In this document: positions 27,718-36,222 of the stretch, piece by piece
Layout of the letters: every line of letters starts with the position of its first letter
Numbering within the stretch: position 1 is the first letter of the stretch
From: Corynebacterium mustelae
GTDB lineage: Bacteria; Actinomycetota; Actinomycetes; Mycobacteriales; Mycobacteriaceae
Direction: 5' to 3'
DNA: 64,000 nucleotides
NCBI RefSeq assembly: GCF_001020985.1
Contig: NZ_CP011542.1
Span: forward strand, 3,224,001 to 3,288,000
Made by a program: the position numbers and the translations under genes
Notes under the pieces: generated by a model
Databases searched by the model: none
Told to the model about the DNA's origin: nothing
Seen by the model: only the letters and a program-made list of their open reading frames with translations

Positions 27718-27804
27718 AGGGGATACCCCGGAGGTTTTTTGCGAAACATGCGGGAAAACTCATCAGTGTAGTTTTTTATTACTCACTGGTGCTTTAGGAG
27801 CGTC

Positions 27805-28656
27805 ATGTTCGAAAAATCCCGTCCACAACGTGGCGTCTTTACGTTTATAGTTCTCTGCTTCAGCTGGTCATGGCTTGCTCTAGCCGTATGCTACCTCTGG
27901 GGGATTCCGCAAAGTAATCCCATCGCGCAACTACTTACCATGGCTTTCGTTCCGGCTATCACGGCTGTGATCGTGCGGAGCGCAATCACCCGTGAAGGTT
28001 TTGCGGACGCGGGTTTGAAACCACAGTTTCGCACCGCCTGGTTTTACTATGTGTGCGCTATCTGCTTGCCGCTTTTTAGTTTCAGCCTGTACTTATTTCT
28101 TGCCTACCTGTTGGGTTGGTGGGAAACCGCAGGAGATATTACCGCAGACCGAGTCCTAAGCGTCATTGCGATGGGAAGCTTTTCCGCGCTTCCCGCTGCG
28201 TTTTTACTGTTTGGTGAAGAATTCGGCTGGACCGCTTACTTACGGGATCGCCTGCTGCCAGGTCGCACTACTGCCACTACATTACTAACCGGCGTGATAT
28301 GGGGAATATGGCATATGCCGTTGCCCTGGGTGGGGTACAGCCCCACCGATTTGAATACCGCTGAGAAAATGTGGCTGTCATTGTTGTGGATTCCCTCGTG
28401 TATTCTGATTGAATTCCTAATTGGCTGGTTATGGAACCACTCGGGTTCGATCTGGCCGAGTTGCATTCTCCACGCCAGTTTGAATCTGGTTCAAGGCGTT
28501 GGTTTCACCACGTTATTCCTAAGCGCGGCACCTATAACATCGCTGATGGTCCTAGACTGCATGACGCTAGTTCCGTTTGTTTTATGGGTGATCTATTCCG
28601 ATCGGCAATTGAAAAAACGCCACGTAGATCTGCCATTGCCTTATCATCGGGAATAG
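27805..28656 (+). CDS. CPBP family intramembrane metalloprotease
   Basis: This 283-residue protein with about eight membrane helices carries the three CPBP/Abi motifs: EEFGWTAYL (EExxW), WGIWHMPLPW (HxxxP) and CILHASLNL (HxxxN). The family includes CAAX proteases and bacteriocin-immunity proteins. The start is ATG 27805 after TTTAGGAG. It is monocistronic, with a terminator in front and no bacteriocin gene near, so an immunity role is not supported by context. Confidence 0.9.
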   Translation: MFEKSRPQRGVFTFIVLCFSWSWLALAVCYLWGIPQSNPIAQLLTMAFVPAITAVIVRSAITREGFADAGLKPQFRTAWFYYVCAICLPLFSFSLYLFLAYLLGWWETAGDITADRVLSVIAMGSFSALPAAFLLFGEEFGWTAYLRDRLLPGRTTATTLLTGVIWGIWHMPLPWVGYSPTDLNTAEKMWLSLLWIPSCILIEFLIGWLWNHSGSIWPSCILHASLNLVQGVGFTTLFLSAAPITSLMVLDCMTLVPFVLWVIYSDRQLKKRHVDLPLPYHRE

Positions 28657-28745
28657 AAGTCTAGTCATTAATTGTTGTAGTCAACGAATGCCCGATACCA
28701 TCGGCAATACACTATGCAACCAATTGGAATTACGAGGAGAATGAG

Positions 28746-29201
28746 ATGAAGAAACTCTATTTAGATCAAGCAATCCCTGCGGTGTACCGCAGCCTTAACG
28801 GCACCACCGAAGAGCTGTCAAAAGTATATGAAACCGCAGGCCTTGACCGCAGTCTTGTCGAACTTGTAGTCATCCGCGCAAGCCAGATCAATCGCTGCCC
28901 CACCTGCCTATCGGTGCATATTCCCAAAGGCATTGCGGCAGGGCTTAGCCAACGTAAGATCGATCTTCTACCTAGCTGGCGGGAAGCTACCGGAGTTTAT
29001 TCCGATCATGAACTAGCGGCCCTGGAGCTTGCGGAAACCATCACCCTACTGCCTGCGCAGCAACGCAACAGCGCCGCTATGGATGCAGCCCGAGAAGTAT
29101 TTAATGACGAACAGGTTGCCGCCTTGGCTTGGGCTGTGATCCTCATCGGGGCTTACAATCGGCTGTCTATTTTTTCTCAGCACCCGGCTGCTAAATACTA
29201 A
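28746..29201 (+). CDS. Carboxymuconolactone decarboxylase/AhpD-like protein
   Basis: This 151-residue, all-helical protein has the redox pair CPTCLSVH (CXXC with the following His), as in AhpD-type alkylhydroperoxidases. The N-terminus gives the aligned helix for a trimeric CMD fold. RBS AGGAG lies nine bases before ATG 28746. Probable thiol-dependent peroxidase or related oxidoreductase; not a ring decarboxylase, because the CXXC is kept. Confidence 0.88.
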   Translation: MKKLYLDQAIPAVYRSLNGTTEELSKVYETAGLDRSLVELVVIRASQINRCPTCLSVHIPKGIAAGLSQRKIDLLPSWREATGVYSDHELAALELAETITLLPAQQRNSAAMDAAREVFNDEQVAALAWAVILIGAYNRLSIFSQHPAAKY

Positions 29202-30800
29202 TTACAGCTCCGTTGCCGTTGGTACCCCAGGTGCGCCTGCTACAAGAAAATGTCGTACGGCGCGGGTAGCGCGGCAATCATCGCCGTTGTAGCTCAGCAA
29301 CGCCGCTTGGGCGTCGACAAGCGCTGTCGTTATCGGGATATCTCCTTTGAGCACCGCCCCAGTGGCGGCAAGGTAGAGGCCTACGCTTGCTTCGCCATCA
29401 ACTTCGTCCTCTTCCCAGCTAAAGCCTGCTGCAGGTGCCACTACTTTAAGCCCCAGGCCATGGACACCAAGTAGTTGAGCACGCACCAAGGCGAATACGT
29501 CGATCCATTCGGGGGAATTGATAAATTGGGCGACTTCGGATTCGCTGGGAAGCTCTGGAATCTGGTCCCTATACTTCGCGTAAAACCGGCGCGCCGAGAA
29601 CCGTAACCAGTGATTCTCGCCGTGATTGGAATAACAGAAAATGCCAATACTCTTCCCAGCGTCGTGTGCTTGTCGACGTTTGGTTTTAAGCCATGACCAA
29701 AACCTGGCAAAATTCTTCGCCTCAGCCAAAGAACCCAACTCATTCCATGTGACAAACGGGTGATACTTTTGGCCGTCAAACGCACCCCAAAGGTAAGCTC
29801 CCTGATCCAGGTAGGCTTCCACATCAATATCTATTTCGATGTCGAATTTCGGCGCTGTGATAGTGCTGTTTCGCTTCACTAACGCGATGTCTTTGGTATA
29901 AGCCCGAGCAAGAACAATATCATCACGGGAGATGTGTGCATAAGGTGGCTCGACCCGAGCGAGAGCTGAAACCGTTGGAAAACCGATATCCCTAAAGCGT
30001 GCACCTTTATCACCCGAAAACAGCAGACTAATATCATCCCTTTCTTGTAATTCAGCATGACAATAAGACCAATAACGGCAGCTTGCGCAGTCTTTTACCC
30101 GTAATGCCGTGGTGGGAGTTTCCACCATTAGCGCCTGATTAAGCCCCTGCCGAAAAAGCGAAGTGTCAACAATAAATGCCAGTTCGTGGTTCTGCCCAAT
30201 CAGCACGCCGCGCTCAACACCGACCCCTAACTCGTCAAGTGCTGCCACGCTCAGTGCCAAGGTGTATGAGTCAACCGCGTGGTGCTTTAACCTATAGTTC
30301 CCAGCATTTGCTTTCCCTAATCCCAACCGACGGGTAGCGATGACATTGACAGTACGGTTGTTATCCTCCCTAGCCACACGATGATTAGTCACCACAACTG
30401 GCATATATGCCCCATCGGGACGTCGGATTAACGCGTCTATATCCATGCGGATTTTCGAACGGGTTTCCACAACTGGATCGGTGATAATGTTGGCCCCCGC
30501 AGCTAGTGCCTCTAAAGTTGCAAACCAACGTCGCTCCAAATCCTGTGCACGTTGCCGGGATGAGTATTCCAGCTGCGTTGCGGAAATCCGCCCCAGGTCA
30601 ATGCGAAGAAAATTCTTAGGGTCACCAATTTGCGGCTTAGTTGGGATCAATGACAATACCCGTTTTCGTGTCCGATCCAGCCGGATTCGGCGGGAAATCG
30701 TAGCGGCAGTCGGCTCCGCAGTCGGGTACGCTGTCCGTTGGTGTAGTCGGTAACGGCACCCTACTAAATCCGAAGGCTGCAAATAGGTATCAATCTCCAC
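29202..30800 (-). CDS. TM0106 family RecB-like putative nuclease
   Basis: This 532-residue protein has an N-terminal RecB-like nuclease domain (about 90-160, with RSKIRMDIDALIRR and PVVVTNHRV). A cysteine cluster C-X2-C-X5-C (KDCASCRYWSYCH, near 240) probably holds iron-sulphur. A C-terminal RNase H-like part (about 310-520) contains GAFDGQKYHPF and FCYSNHGENHWLRF. The order agrees with the TM0106 family. The start is GTG 30800. It is convergent to the AhpD-like gene with no gap between stop codons. Function in DNA repair or processing is inferred only from the domains. Confidence 0.85.
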   Translation of the reverse strand: MEIDTYLQPSDLVGCRYRLHQRTAYPTAEPTAATISRRIRLDRTRKRVLSLIPTKPQIGDPKNFLRIDLGRISATQLEYSSRQRAQDLERRWFATLEALAAGANIITDPVVETRSKIRMDIDALIRRPDGAYMPVVVTNHRVAREDNNRTVNVIATRRLGLGKANAGNYRLKHHAVDSYTLALSVAALDELGVGVERGVLIGQNHELAFIVDTSLFRQGLNQALMVETPTTALRVKDCASCRYWSYCHAELQERDDISLLFSGDKGARFRDIGFPTVSALARVEPPYAHISRDDIVLARAYTKDIALVKRNSTITAPKFDIEIDIDVEAYLDQGAYLWGAFDGQKYHPFVTWNELGSLAEAKNFARFWSWLKTKRRQAHDAGKSIGIFCYSNHGENHWLRFSARRFYAKYRDQIPELPSESEVAQFINSPEWIDVFALVRAQLLGVHGLGLKVVAPAAGFSWEEDEVDGEASVGLYLAATGAVLKGDIPITTALVDAQAALLSYNGDDCRATRAVRHFLVAGAPGVPTATEL

Positions 30801-30876
30801 AAGTTATAAAGCCTAAGCGAGGATGCAATGTAGTGTGGAATTCTACGACATTTGTACTCTAAGGAGTTTGACCATT

Positions 30877-31506
30877 ATGGGATTGTTAAAAACAATTGCC
30901 AAAAACCGTCGGCAGCGCAAAGCCGAAATCAAAGCCGCTCAGGCGCGAGCTAAACAAGAGGTGAAATCCGCGGCCAAATTGGAGCTGCATCGCGCAAAAC
31001 TGCTGAGCAATCAAGAGCAAAAACTACTCAAACAAGAGAAAAAAGAATTAAAGGCACAACGTAAACATGCGAAGAAAATGGCCAGTGCGGAATTGGCTCG
31101 CCTAAAAGCTGGCCGGTTTAATGCCAAACAGGTCATGCGCTATTCGGCCGCGATTCGGGCACTAGCCCCGTTGCTTTTGCCGCTCATTTACAAATTTGTT
31201 GTTTCCTTGCGAGAAAACGCCAACAAGCGAAATGTTCAGCAGTTAGGCATGGTTGCTGCCGAAACCGGGAAGCAATCGGAGCGGGCAAATGAACTGAAAA
31301 ACCGGATATCTGAGATGGAAAAATCTTTAAATGAATACGGAATTCCAGCTGGTTTCAAACGCGATGCCCAGGACCGGCTGAAGCAGCTCTCCACTGCACT
31401 AACCAACGCCCAGCATATGAGCTCAGATCAGCAAGAACGTGCTCACAGCACCATTTCGGCCGACCTGGATGAGTTAAATAAAGAAATTCTGGCTAAAACG
31501 CTATAA
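30877..31506 (+). CDS. DUF6474 family corynebacterial protein
   Basis: This 209-residue protein is strongly basic and rich in Lys, Ala and Glu. A long charged coiled-coil-like N-terminal part (about 5-80) is followed by one hydrophobic segment around 93-108 (ALAPLLLPLIYKFVVSL) and a second helical part. It fits the DUF6474 family, described from Corynebacterium. ATG 30877 follows AAGGAG; the longer frame upstream begins inside the promoter. Function unknown; it may be membrane associated. Confidence 0.8.
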   Translation: MGLLKTIAKNRRQRKAEIKAAQARAKQEVKSAAKLELHRAKLLSNQEQKLLKQEKKELKAQRKHAKKMASAELARLKAGRFNAKQVMRYSAAIRALAPLLLPLIYKFVVSLRENANKRNVQQLGMVAAETGKQSERANELKNRISEMEKSLNEYGIPAGFKRDAQDRLKQLSTALTNAQHMSSDQQERAHSTISADLDELNKEILAKTL

Positions 31507-31954
31507 AGGCGCATATGCTTTTAGCCAGGCGATTGCGCGTATTGCCAAGCCCTGTGATCCAAATGAAACCGCGATCACTTGCGCGCTTGGCAATTTTTAT
31601 TTCAATCATTAAATACTCGCAATGAAATTAAATAACAGGCCGCTGTACCGATATTTTTCTCAATAAAATAGCCAAACCACCCGGTGATATGACTAGCGCC
31701 TAGCTGGTAATTCAATTGTTAATCCCAAGATTTTCCGTAATTAATGCACGCGTCAACAATATTTAGATTCAATTTTAATGCGCGCCGGTATTGCTTTTAA
31801 TGACGTTTGTTCTGTACTGTTGACGATGAATTGGCGGAGATATTTCCCCGCCGGTTCCACAACAAATAATCACAGTTCATACTTTAAGGCTTAACAAAAT
31901 ATCCACCGCGATAGCATAAGCCAAAATGCATTTAATAATTGAGAGGTTTTTAGC
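31507..31954. other. AT-rich spacer before lsr2, with a terminator-like repeat
   Basis: No credible gene. At its left end arms ATTGCCAAG (31541-31549) and CTTGGCAAT (31586-31594) followed by TTTTTATTT form a long-loop terminator for the DUF6474 gene. The remainder (31603-31953) is AT-rich, with several short A/T runs, and carries the lsr2 promoter. Lsr2-type proteins bind AT-rich DNA, so self-regulation here is plausible. Confidence 0.5.
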
Positions 31955-32281
31955 ATGGCGCGCCGGGAAATCACCCAGATTTTCGACGACCTTGACGATT
32001 CCCCACTGAACGAAAACGACGCCCATGTCCTTCGGTTCAGCATAGATGGATCTGGATACGTCATGGATGTTTCGACCAAAAATTGCGAAAAATTCAAGGA
32101 CGCGATCGCTCCGTTTATTGAAAAAGCTCGTCCGGAATCTATTAGCGCCCGACGAAATTCGGAGCAGAAATACAATCCGAAAGACGTTCGTGAATGGGCA
32201 ATTGCCCGTGGTTATGAGGTTGCAGTTCGGGGCAAGCTTTCTCGTCAGATTATCGACGATTACCTTGCCGCCCATTCTTAA
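31955..32281 (+). CDS. lsr2: Lsr2 family nucleoid-associated xenogeneic silencer
   Basis: This 108-residue protein has an N-terminal oligomerisation region (about 1-60) and a C-terminal DNA-binding domain (PKDVREWAIARGYEVAVRGKLSRQI). Lsr2 proteins bind the AT-rich minor groove through an RGR-like hook; here the position reads RGK. The corynebacterial counterpart, CgpS, silences prophage genes. The start is ATG 31955 with GAGAGG upstream. It is a single gene between a terminator and the two-component system. Confidence 0.93.
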   Translation: MARREITQIFDDLDDSPLNENDAHVLRFSIDGSGYVMDVSTKNCEKFKDAIAPFIEKARPESISARRNSEQKYNPKDVREWAIARGYEVAVRGKLSRQIIDDYLAAHS

Positions 32282-32290
32282 ATATTTTTT

Positions 32291-32304
32291 ACGGCTTCGG
32301 CCGT
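32291..32304 (+). terminator. UUCG hairpin after lsr2
   Basis: ACGGC-TTCG-GCCGT (32291-32304) followed by TTTTAAAAT. Short but well-formed. Confidence 0.5.
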
Positions 32305-32311
32305 TTTAAAA

Positions 32312-32370
32312 TAAAATGCCATTTACCTAACGCGATTTTCACTAAAAGTTGCGGGGCAAATGGCGTTTTA
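32312..32370. terminator. Terminator between lsr2 and the response regulator
   Basis: Arms AAAATGCCATTTACC (32313-32327) and GGGCAAATGGCGTTTT (32354-32369) pair with few wobble positions across a 26-base loop. The T-rich flanks on both strands suit the convergent genes. Confidence 0.6.
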
Positions 32371-32390
32371 CTTTTAAAACGTAACGGACG

Positions 32391-33029
32391 TTATAGGACG
32401 CCTTGTTCCCGGGCTGCAGCAACCGCCGAAGTACGCGACCGAACCCCTAATTTGTCGTAAATGTGCACCAGGTGGCTTTTTACAGTTGCCTCTGATAGCA
32501 ACAAGATCCGGCCTATTTCCCGGTTAGAAGAACCACCCGCCACCAGTTTCAGAACTTCCAATTCACGGGGAGTAAGTGAGGTGCGAGGAGTGCGCACCCG
32601 AGTCATCAACCGATTCGCGACAGTCGGTGACAATGTCGAATCCCCTTCGGCTGCGGATCGCACAGCGGCTAGCAGTTCTTCCGGCGGCGCATCTTTGAGC
32701 AGGTAGCCCAACGCGCCTGCCTCAATCGCTCCGAGAATATCGGCATCAGTGTCGTAGTTGGTAACAACGAGCACATGTGGCGGTTTATCCATTGTTCGTT
32801 TAATTTCGGCTGCGGCATCTGCGCCAGTCGCCAACCGAGTCCCCTCCACGCCGGGGCCAAACCGCAGATCCATGAGGATAACGTCTATCCCTCCGGCCTG
32901 CGCAGCGGCGATAGCGGCTTCTGCGGTCGCAACTTCACCGATTACTTCGATATCGTCTGCGCTTTCTAAGACAGCGCGCAACCCTAATCGGACGATCTCA
33001 TGGTCATCGGCCAGCAGAACACGAATCAT
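32391..33029 (-). CDS. NarL/LuxR family response regulator
   Basis: This 212-residue protein has an N-terminal receiver domain (LLADDHEIVR, phospho-accepting Asp in VILMDLRF, Lys in LLKDAPPEE) and a C-terminal LuxR helix-turn-helix (LTPRELEVLKLVAGGSSNREIGRILLLSEATVKSHL). It is the partner of the histidine kinase just upstream on the same strand, 121 bases away. The signal is unknown. Confidence 0.93.
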   Translation of the reverse strand: MIRVLLADDHEIVRLGLRAVLESADDIEVIGEVATAEAAIAAAQAGGIDVILMDLRFGPGVEGTRLATGADAAAEIKRTMDKPPHVLVVTNYDTDADILGAIEAGALGYLLKDAPPEELLAAVRSAAEGDSTLSPTVANRLMTRVRTPRTSLTPRELEVLKLVAGGSSNREIGRILLLSEATVKSHLVHIYDKLGVRSRTSAVAAAREQGVL

Positions 33030-33150
33030 TATTGCGATTCCCCTTAAGGTTTTTAGACTTGGACGGGCTTAATTACTTAGAGCTTAACTTTAGATGGGGC
33101 TTTATGCGGTATTTACGTTGCCCAAATCCTAAAACTTTTTATCTATACGT

Positions 33151-34482
33151 TTAGTCTCCGGTGGTGGCAGCAACCGGAATTGCAACTGTGACCGCTGTGC
33201 CTTCCCCCGGCGCGGATTCTACCTCCAAAGTTCCACCTAATTCCGCTGCCCGCTGGCGCATCGCGTCTATTCCAATGTGGCCTAATCCAACAGGTTTCTC
33301 GGCAACCGCGGTGGGGTCGAACCCCATGCCATCGTCCACGATGTCAAGGCGCACTTCATCTTCTTCATAGGTTAGGGTCACAGCGCAACGACTGGCATTC
33401 GCGTGTTTTGATACATTGCCCATCGCTCCTTGGGCGATCCGCAGTAATCCTGCCTCGGTTTTCATGGGTAATTGTCGTTCATCACCAACGATCTCGATCC
33501 GCCATTCTATCCCCACAAACCCCGCTGACACCCGATGGAGGGCACCTTCTAAAGATGTCTTACTCAGCGCAGCTGGTTGTAGCGCCGCTATCATCGCCCG
33601 GGCTTCGGAAAGGTTATCCGCTGCAGTTTGGCGCGCAAGTTCCATGTATTTTAACGGTCCGGCTTTTTCGGCATCTGACAAGGTAGATGTCGCGATTTCA
33701 CCTTCTGCGACACGCAGTAGCATCTGAATGGAGGATAGCCCTTGGGCGAGGGTGTCGTGAATTTCATGTGCGATCCGTTGCCGTTCCTTCGCAACGCCTG
33801 CTGCCCGTTCCGTTTCGGCTAGTTGCGACCGAGTTGCAATAAGTTCTTCGATGAGAGTTTCTCGTTCTCGCGCGCCTTTCCACAGCGCTTGAAATGCTAG
33901 ATGGATCCCGATGACCACGAGCGCAGATACCATTGGCCCCATCACTGCACCATAGGTCAGGTGTGTGCGATAGCTTAGAATTGCTACAGCGGTTGCCCCC
34001 ACGACCGCTATCATGCCGCGATAGTCGGGCAATGCTCGTAGATAGAGAAAGAACAGCGGAAATACCAAGTAGACGCTCACCGGCAGTACCGGCAACATAA
34101 GTATCCAGATGATGGTCAGCCCGGCTAACCAGCCAAGAGTCCAGGCGAGGTTGCGCCACACTCGAGTGACAGCCATTGCATATCCGAAGGCGAAAAGGGT
34201 ACACAAGAGTACCGCAAGCAAAGCATCGTTACGGGGGAGTCGCACCGCCCCACCAAGCGCGCCTACGAGAAGAGCCACGGTCAAAACGGTCATGGCGCGT
34301 CGATAGTTGGCGGCACCGGGTTGCGCGTCATAAGCAATGACGTCGCCCGCTGCGATTGGTCTCAGCTTGGCAACAGTTTCTTCTCGGGCTTCTGCTTGTC
34401 GACGCTTAACTGCGCCGTCGATTAGCGGCGGGGTGGCGCCAGTTTCGGCATTACCTCCATGGGAATCTAGGCTGGAGTCCAT
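33151..34482 (-). CDS. NarL-type sensor histidine kinase
   Basis: This 443-residue kinase has a cytoplasmic N-terminal stretch and about six membrane helices (about 65-200). A HisKA_3 dimerisation/phosphoacceptor site (ERQRIAHEIHDTLAQGL) and a HATPase_c domain with VDDGMGFDP and GLGHIGIDAMRQRA follow. It pairs with the response regulator downstream. ATG 34482 overlaps, on opposite strands, the start codon of the DUF2020 gene, so its promoter must lie inside that gene. Start codons further in would remove the N-terminal stretch only. Signal unknown; the sensor part resembles DesK-like membrane sensors. Confidence 0.9.
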   Translation of the reverse strand: MDSSLDSHGGNAETGATPPLIDGAVKRRQAEAREETVAKLRPIAAGDVIAYDAQPGAANYRRAMTVLTVALLVGALGGAVRLPRNDALLAVLLCTLFAFGYAMAVTRVWRNLAWTLGWLAGLTIIWILMLPVLPVSVYLVFPLFFLYLRALPDYRGMIAVVGATAVAILSYRTHLTYGAVMGPMVSALVVIGIHLAFQALWKGARERETLIEELIATRSQLAETERAAGVAKERQRIAHEIHDTLAQGLSSIQMLLRVAEGEIATSTLSDAEKAGPLKYMELARQTAADNLSEARAMIAALQPAALSKTSLEGALHRVSAGFVGIEWRIEIVGDERQLPMKTEAGLLRIAQGAMGNVSKHANASRCAVTLTYEEDEVRLDIVDDGMGFDPTAVAEKPVGLGHIGIDAMRQRAAELGGTLEVESAPGEGTAVTVAIPVAATTGD

Positions 34483-35050
34483 GAAACGCACTTTACCCGC
34501 TTTGTGTCTTATCGGAACCGCCACCACGCTGCTACTGTCTGCCTGCTCCCCGGATCGGCAATCTCCACCGACAGCACCAGAACCAACAACAAACACCACC
34601 ACGCCCCCAGTTGCTGATTCTGGTTTGCCGTTTGATGCTTTGCCTGACGTGCCGGAGGGCAAAGGTGGTTTCGTGGACTGCCCCTATTTAGACTCCCAGT
34701 GGGTTGCTAATACCAATGGCCAGCGCATGGTCGGCCAGGGCATAGACTCCCGGTTCGACACCCCGGCCTGCGTATTCTGGTCTTTTCCGGAAGAGCCGCA
34801 GGCAACGGTTATTGTCCGACGCATGCCCACCATCGCCGCCGCGACAGCCGTGGTGGATTGGGCAGCTCCGATCGACACCACTGAAATCGTGGAGGAAAAT
34901 GGCTGGTCTGGCGGCCGGGGGAACACTGATGCCGGTGCGGTGTATGCGGTGCAAAAAGACACCATCGCGGTGGTGGTTTTCTCTAATCAGCACCAATCCG
35001 TCAAGGCTGAATCCATAGCTTTGGAGTCCATCAAAAACTTAGGGTTATAA
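34481..35050 (+). CDS. DUF2020 lipoprotein
   Basis: This 189-residue exported lipoprotein has signal peptide MKRTLPALCLIGTATTLLLS with lipobox LLSAC (lipidated Cys about residue 22), a Pro/Thr linker (about 27-45) and the DUF2020 domain (CPYLDSQWVANTNGQ, FDTPACVFW and the C-terminal QSVKAESIALESI). GGAG stands five bases before ATG 34481. It is divergent from the kinase gene with overlapping start codons. Function unknown; the pairing suggests a role as accessory sensor for the kinase, which is my inference. Confidence 0.87.
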   Translation: MKRTLPALCLIGTATTLLLSACSPDRQSPPTAPEPTTNTTTPPVADSGLPFDALPDVPEGKGGFVDCPYLDSQWVANTNGQRMVGQGIDSRFDTPACVFWSFPEEPQATVIVRRMPTIAAATAVVDWAAPIDTTEIVEENGWSGGRGNTDAGAVYAVQKDTIAVVVFSNQHQSVKAESIALESIKNLGL

Positions 35051-35051
35051 C

Positions 35052-35204
35052 CTATACCGCAACATCGTTGTATGGCATGAACATCGACACCCACGGAAAG
35101 ATCACTTCCATGAGGAGGAAAAAGACGCCGACAGCCATGATGAGAGCGAGCAGTGCTTTAACCGGCCACGGGCCAGGTAAGATGCGCCAAATTAGTCCGT
35201 ACAT
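35052..35204 (-). CDS. Small membrane protein coupled to sortase
   Basis: A 50-residue frame read directly on the minus strand begins MYGLIWRILPGPWPVKALL. It has one membrane helix (about 18-45) and ends PYNDVAV. Its start overlaps the sortase stop (TAATG). A short protein with this WRILPGP...FPW...PFNDV pattern follows sortase genes in other actinobacteria. The conserved pattern and the coupling make it a real gene; function unknown. Confidence 0.8.
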   Translation of the reverse strand: MYGLIWRILPGPWPVKALLALIMAVGVFFLLMEVIFPWVSMFMPYNDVAV

Positions 35205-36037
35205 TAGCTTTCCTCCAATACAGCGGGGCGATAGGCTCCGTCTTTCGGGTGAGATTCCACAAGCATGGCATGAACGATCATGCGTTCAGCATTAGAAAAT
35301 TGTGGATGACAGGTAGTCAGTGTCATTACTGGTTCCATATCATCAGTCGCAGTGTGATCGTCAATGCCTGGTTTGGCGCCGATGGTTGCCACATCAGTGG
35401 GGAGGGTTATGTAGCGACCAAATACATTTGAGTAGTCGCCGTTAATAACCCGTTCTGCTTGTTCGGGGCTTAGGCAGTTACGAGCATCGGCTGCCCGTTG
35501 TTCCTGGTTTTCCCCAATGGGCAGTACACGATAGGTGTTCCATGCAGTTTCGGTTTCGACTACTATTGCATCGCAGGATTTAAGCTTACCTAGATCATTA
35601 AATGGCGCGCCTTTGCCTACCCGATGTCCAGCAACCGCGAAGTTCCCTTTTTCACCGGGCAATTGTGTATCCGCATAATGGCCGGGACCGGCAAGAAGAT
35701 CTTCCTCATCTGTGCCGTGCACGATAGCAAAGTTAAAGTCGGAGCCGAAGGCGGGAACATACATGCGGGCAAAAGCACTGCCTAATTCCACTGTGAGCTT
35801 TTGTCGGGGATTGGCTCGTTGGGTTTCCCATTCTTGGTCTAGTTTGTCGCTGACTTGCGCTTGGATCCGCGCCGACTCAATATTTGTCCAATAAGATTCA
35901 TAGAATGCGAAAAGTAAGGCGAGACCACCAATGGTTAATAAAAGCTCACCGATAATAAGTGACAGGGTTGGTCGACGATTTTCGTTGTTTGCTTGTCGAC
36001 GATCTTCGGTTGGTGCCAAACGAGCATGACGTCCCAT
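35204..36037 (-). CDS. srtE: Class E sortase
   Basis: This 277-residue membrane-anchored transpeptidase has one N-terminal membrane helix (about 27-50), the catalytic His in FAVAGHRVG, the catalytic cysteine in MTLTTCHP and the Arg in NAERMIVHAM. Sortase E links surface proteins to peptidoglycan and prefers LAXTG-type signals. ATG 36037 was chosen over an in-frame codon at 36088 because the frame before it lies in an AT-rich spacer and AAGAAAG is upstream. It heads a unit with the small membrane protein. No substrate with a sorting signal is in the window. Confidence 0.92.
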   Translation of the reverse strand: MGRHARLAPTEDRRQANNENRRPTLSLIIGELLLTIGGLALLFAFYESYWTNIESARIQAQVSDKLDQEWETQRANPRQKLTVELGSAFARMYVPAFGSDFNFAIVHGTDEEDLLAGPGHYADTQLPGEKGNFAVAGHRVGKGAPFNDLGKLKSCDAIVVETETAWNTYRVLPIGENQEQRAADARNCLSPEQAERVINGDYSNVFGRYITLPTDVATIGAKPGIDDHTATDDMEPVMTLTTCHPQFSNAERMIVHAMLVESHPKDGAYRPAVLEES

Positions 36038-36222
36038 AACCCAGCTTTCTTTATCAATCCCATTAAAAGAGCTACACCAGCTATTCATGTGGGGTATTCC
36101 GCATTATGAATAGCTTCCGCGTACCATCAATGACGGTCGGTGTAATTGGGGTGACCCCCAAGCCACAATAATACACTTAAAACTGCTTAAGATTTTCTAC
36201 AAAAGATTGGTTGTTTTTCCAC

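Noticed and set aside
27805..28656. Bacteriocin immunity role for the CPBP protease
   Set aside because: No bacteriocin or ComC-like gene nearby; the gene is isolated between terminator and promoter.
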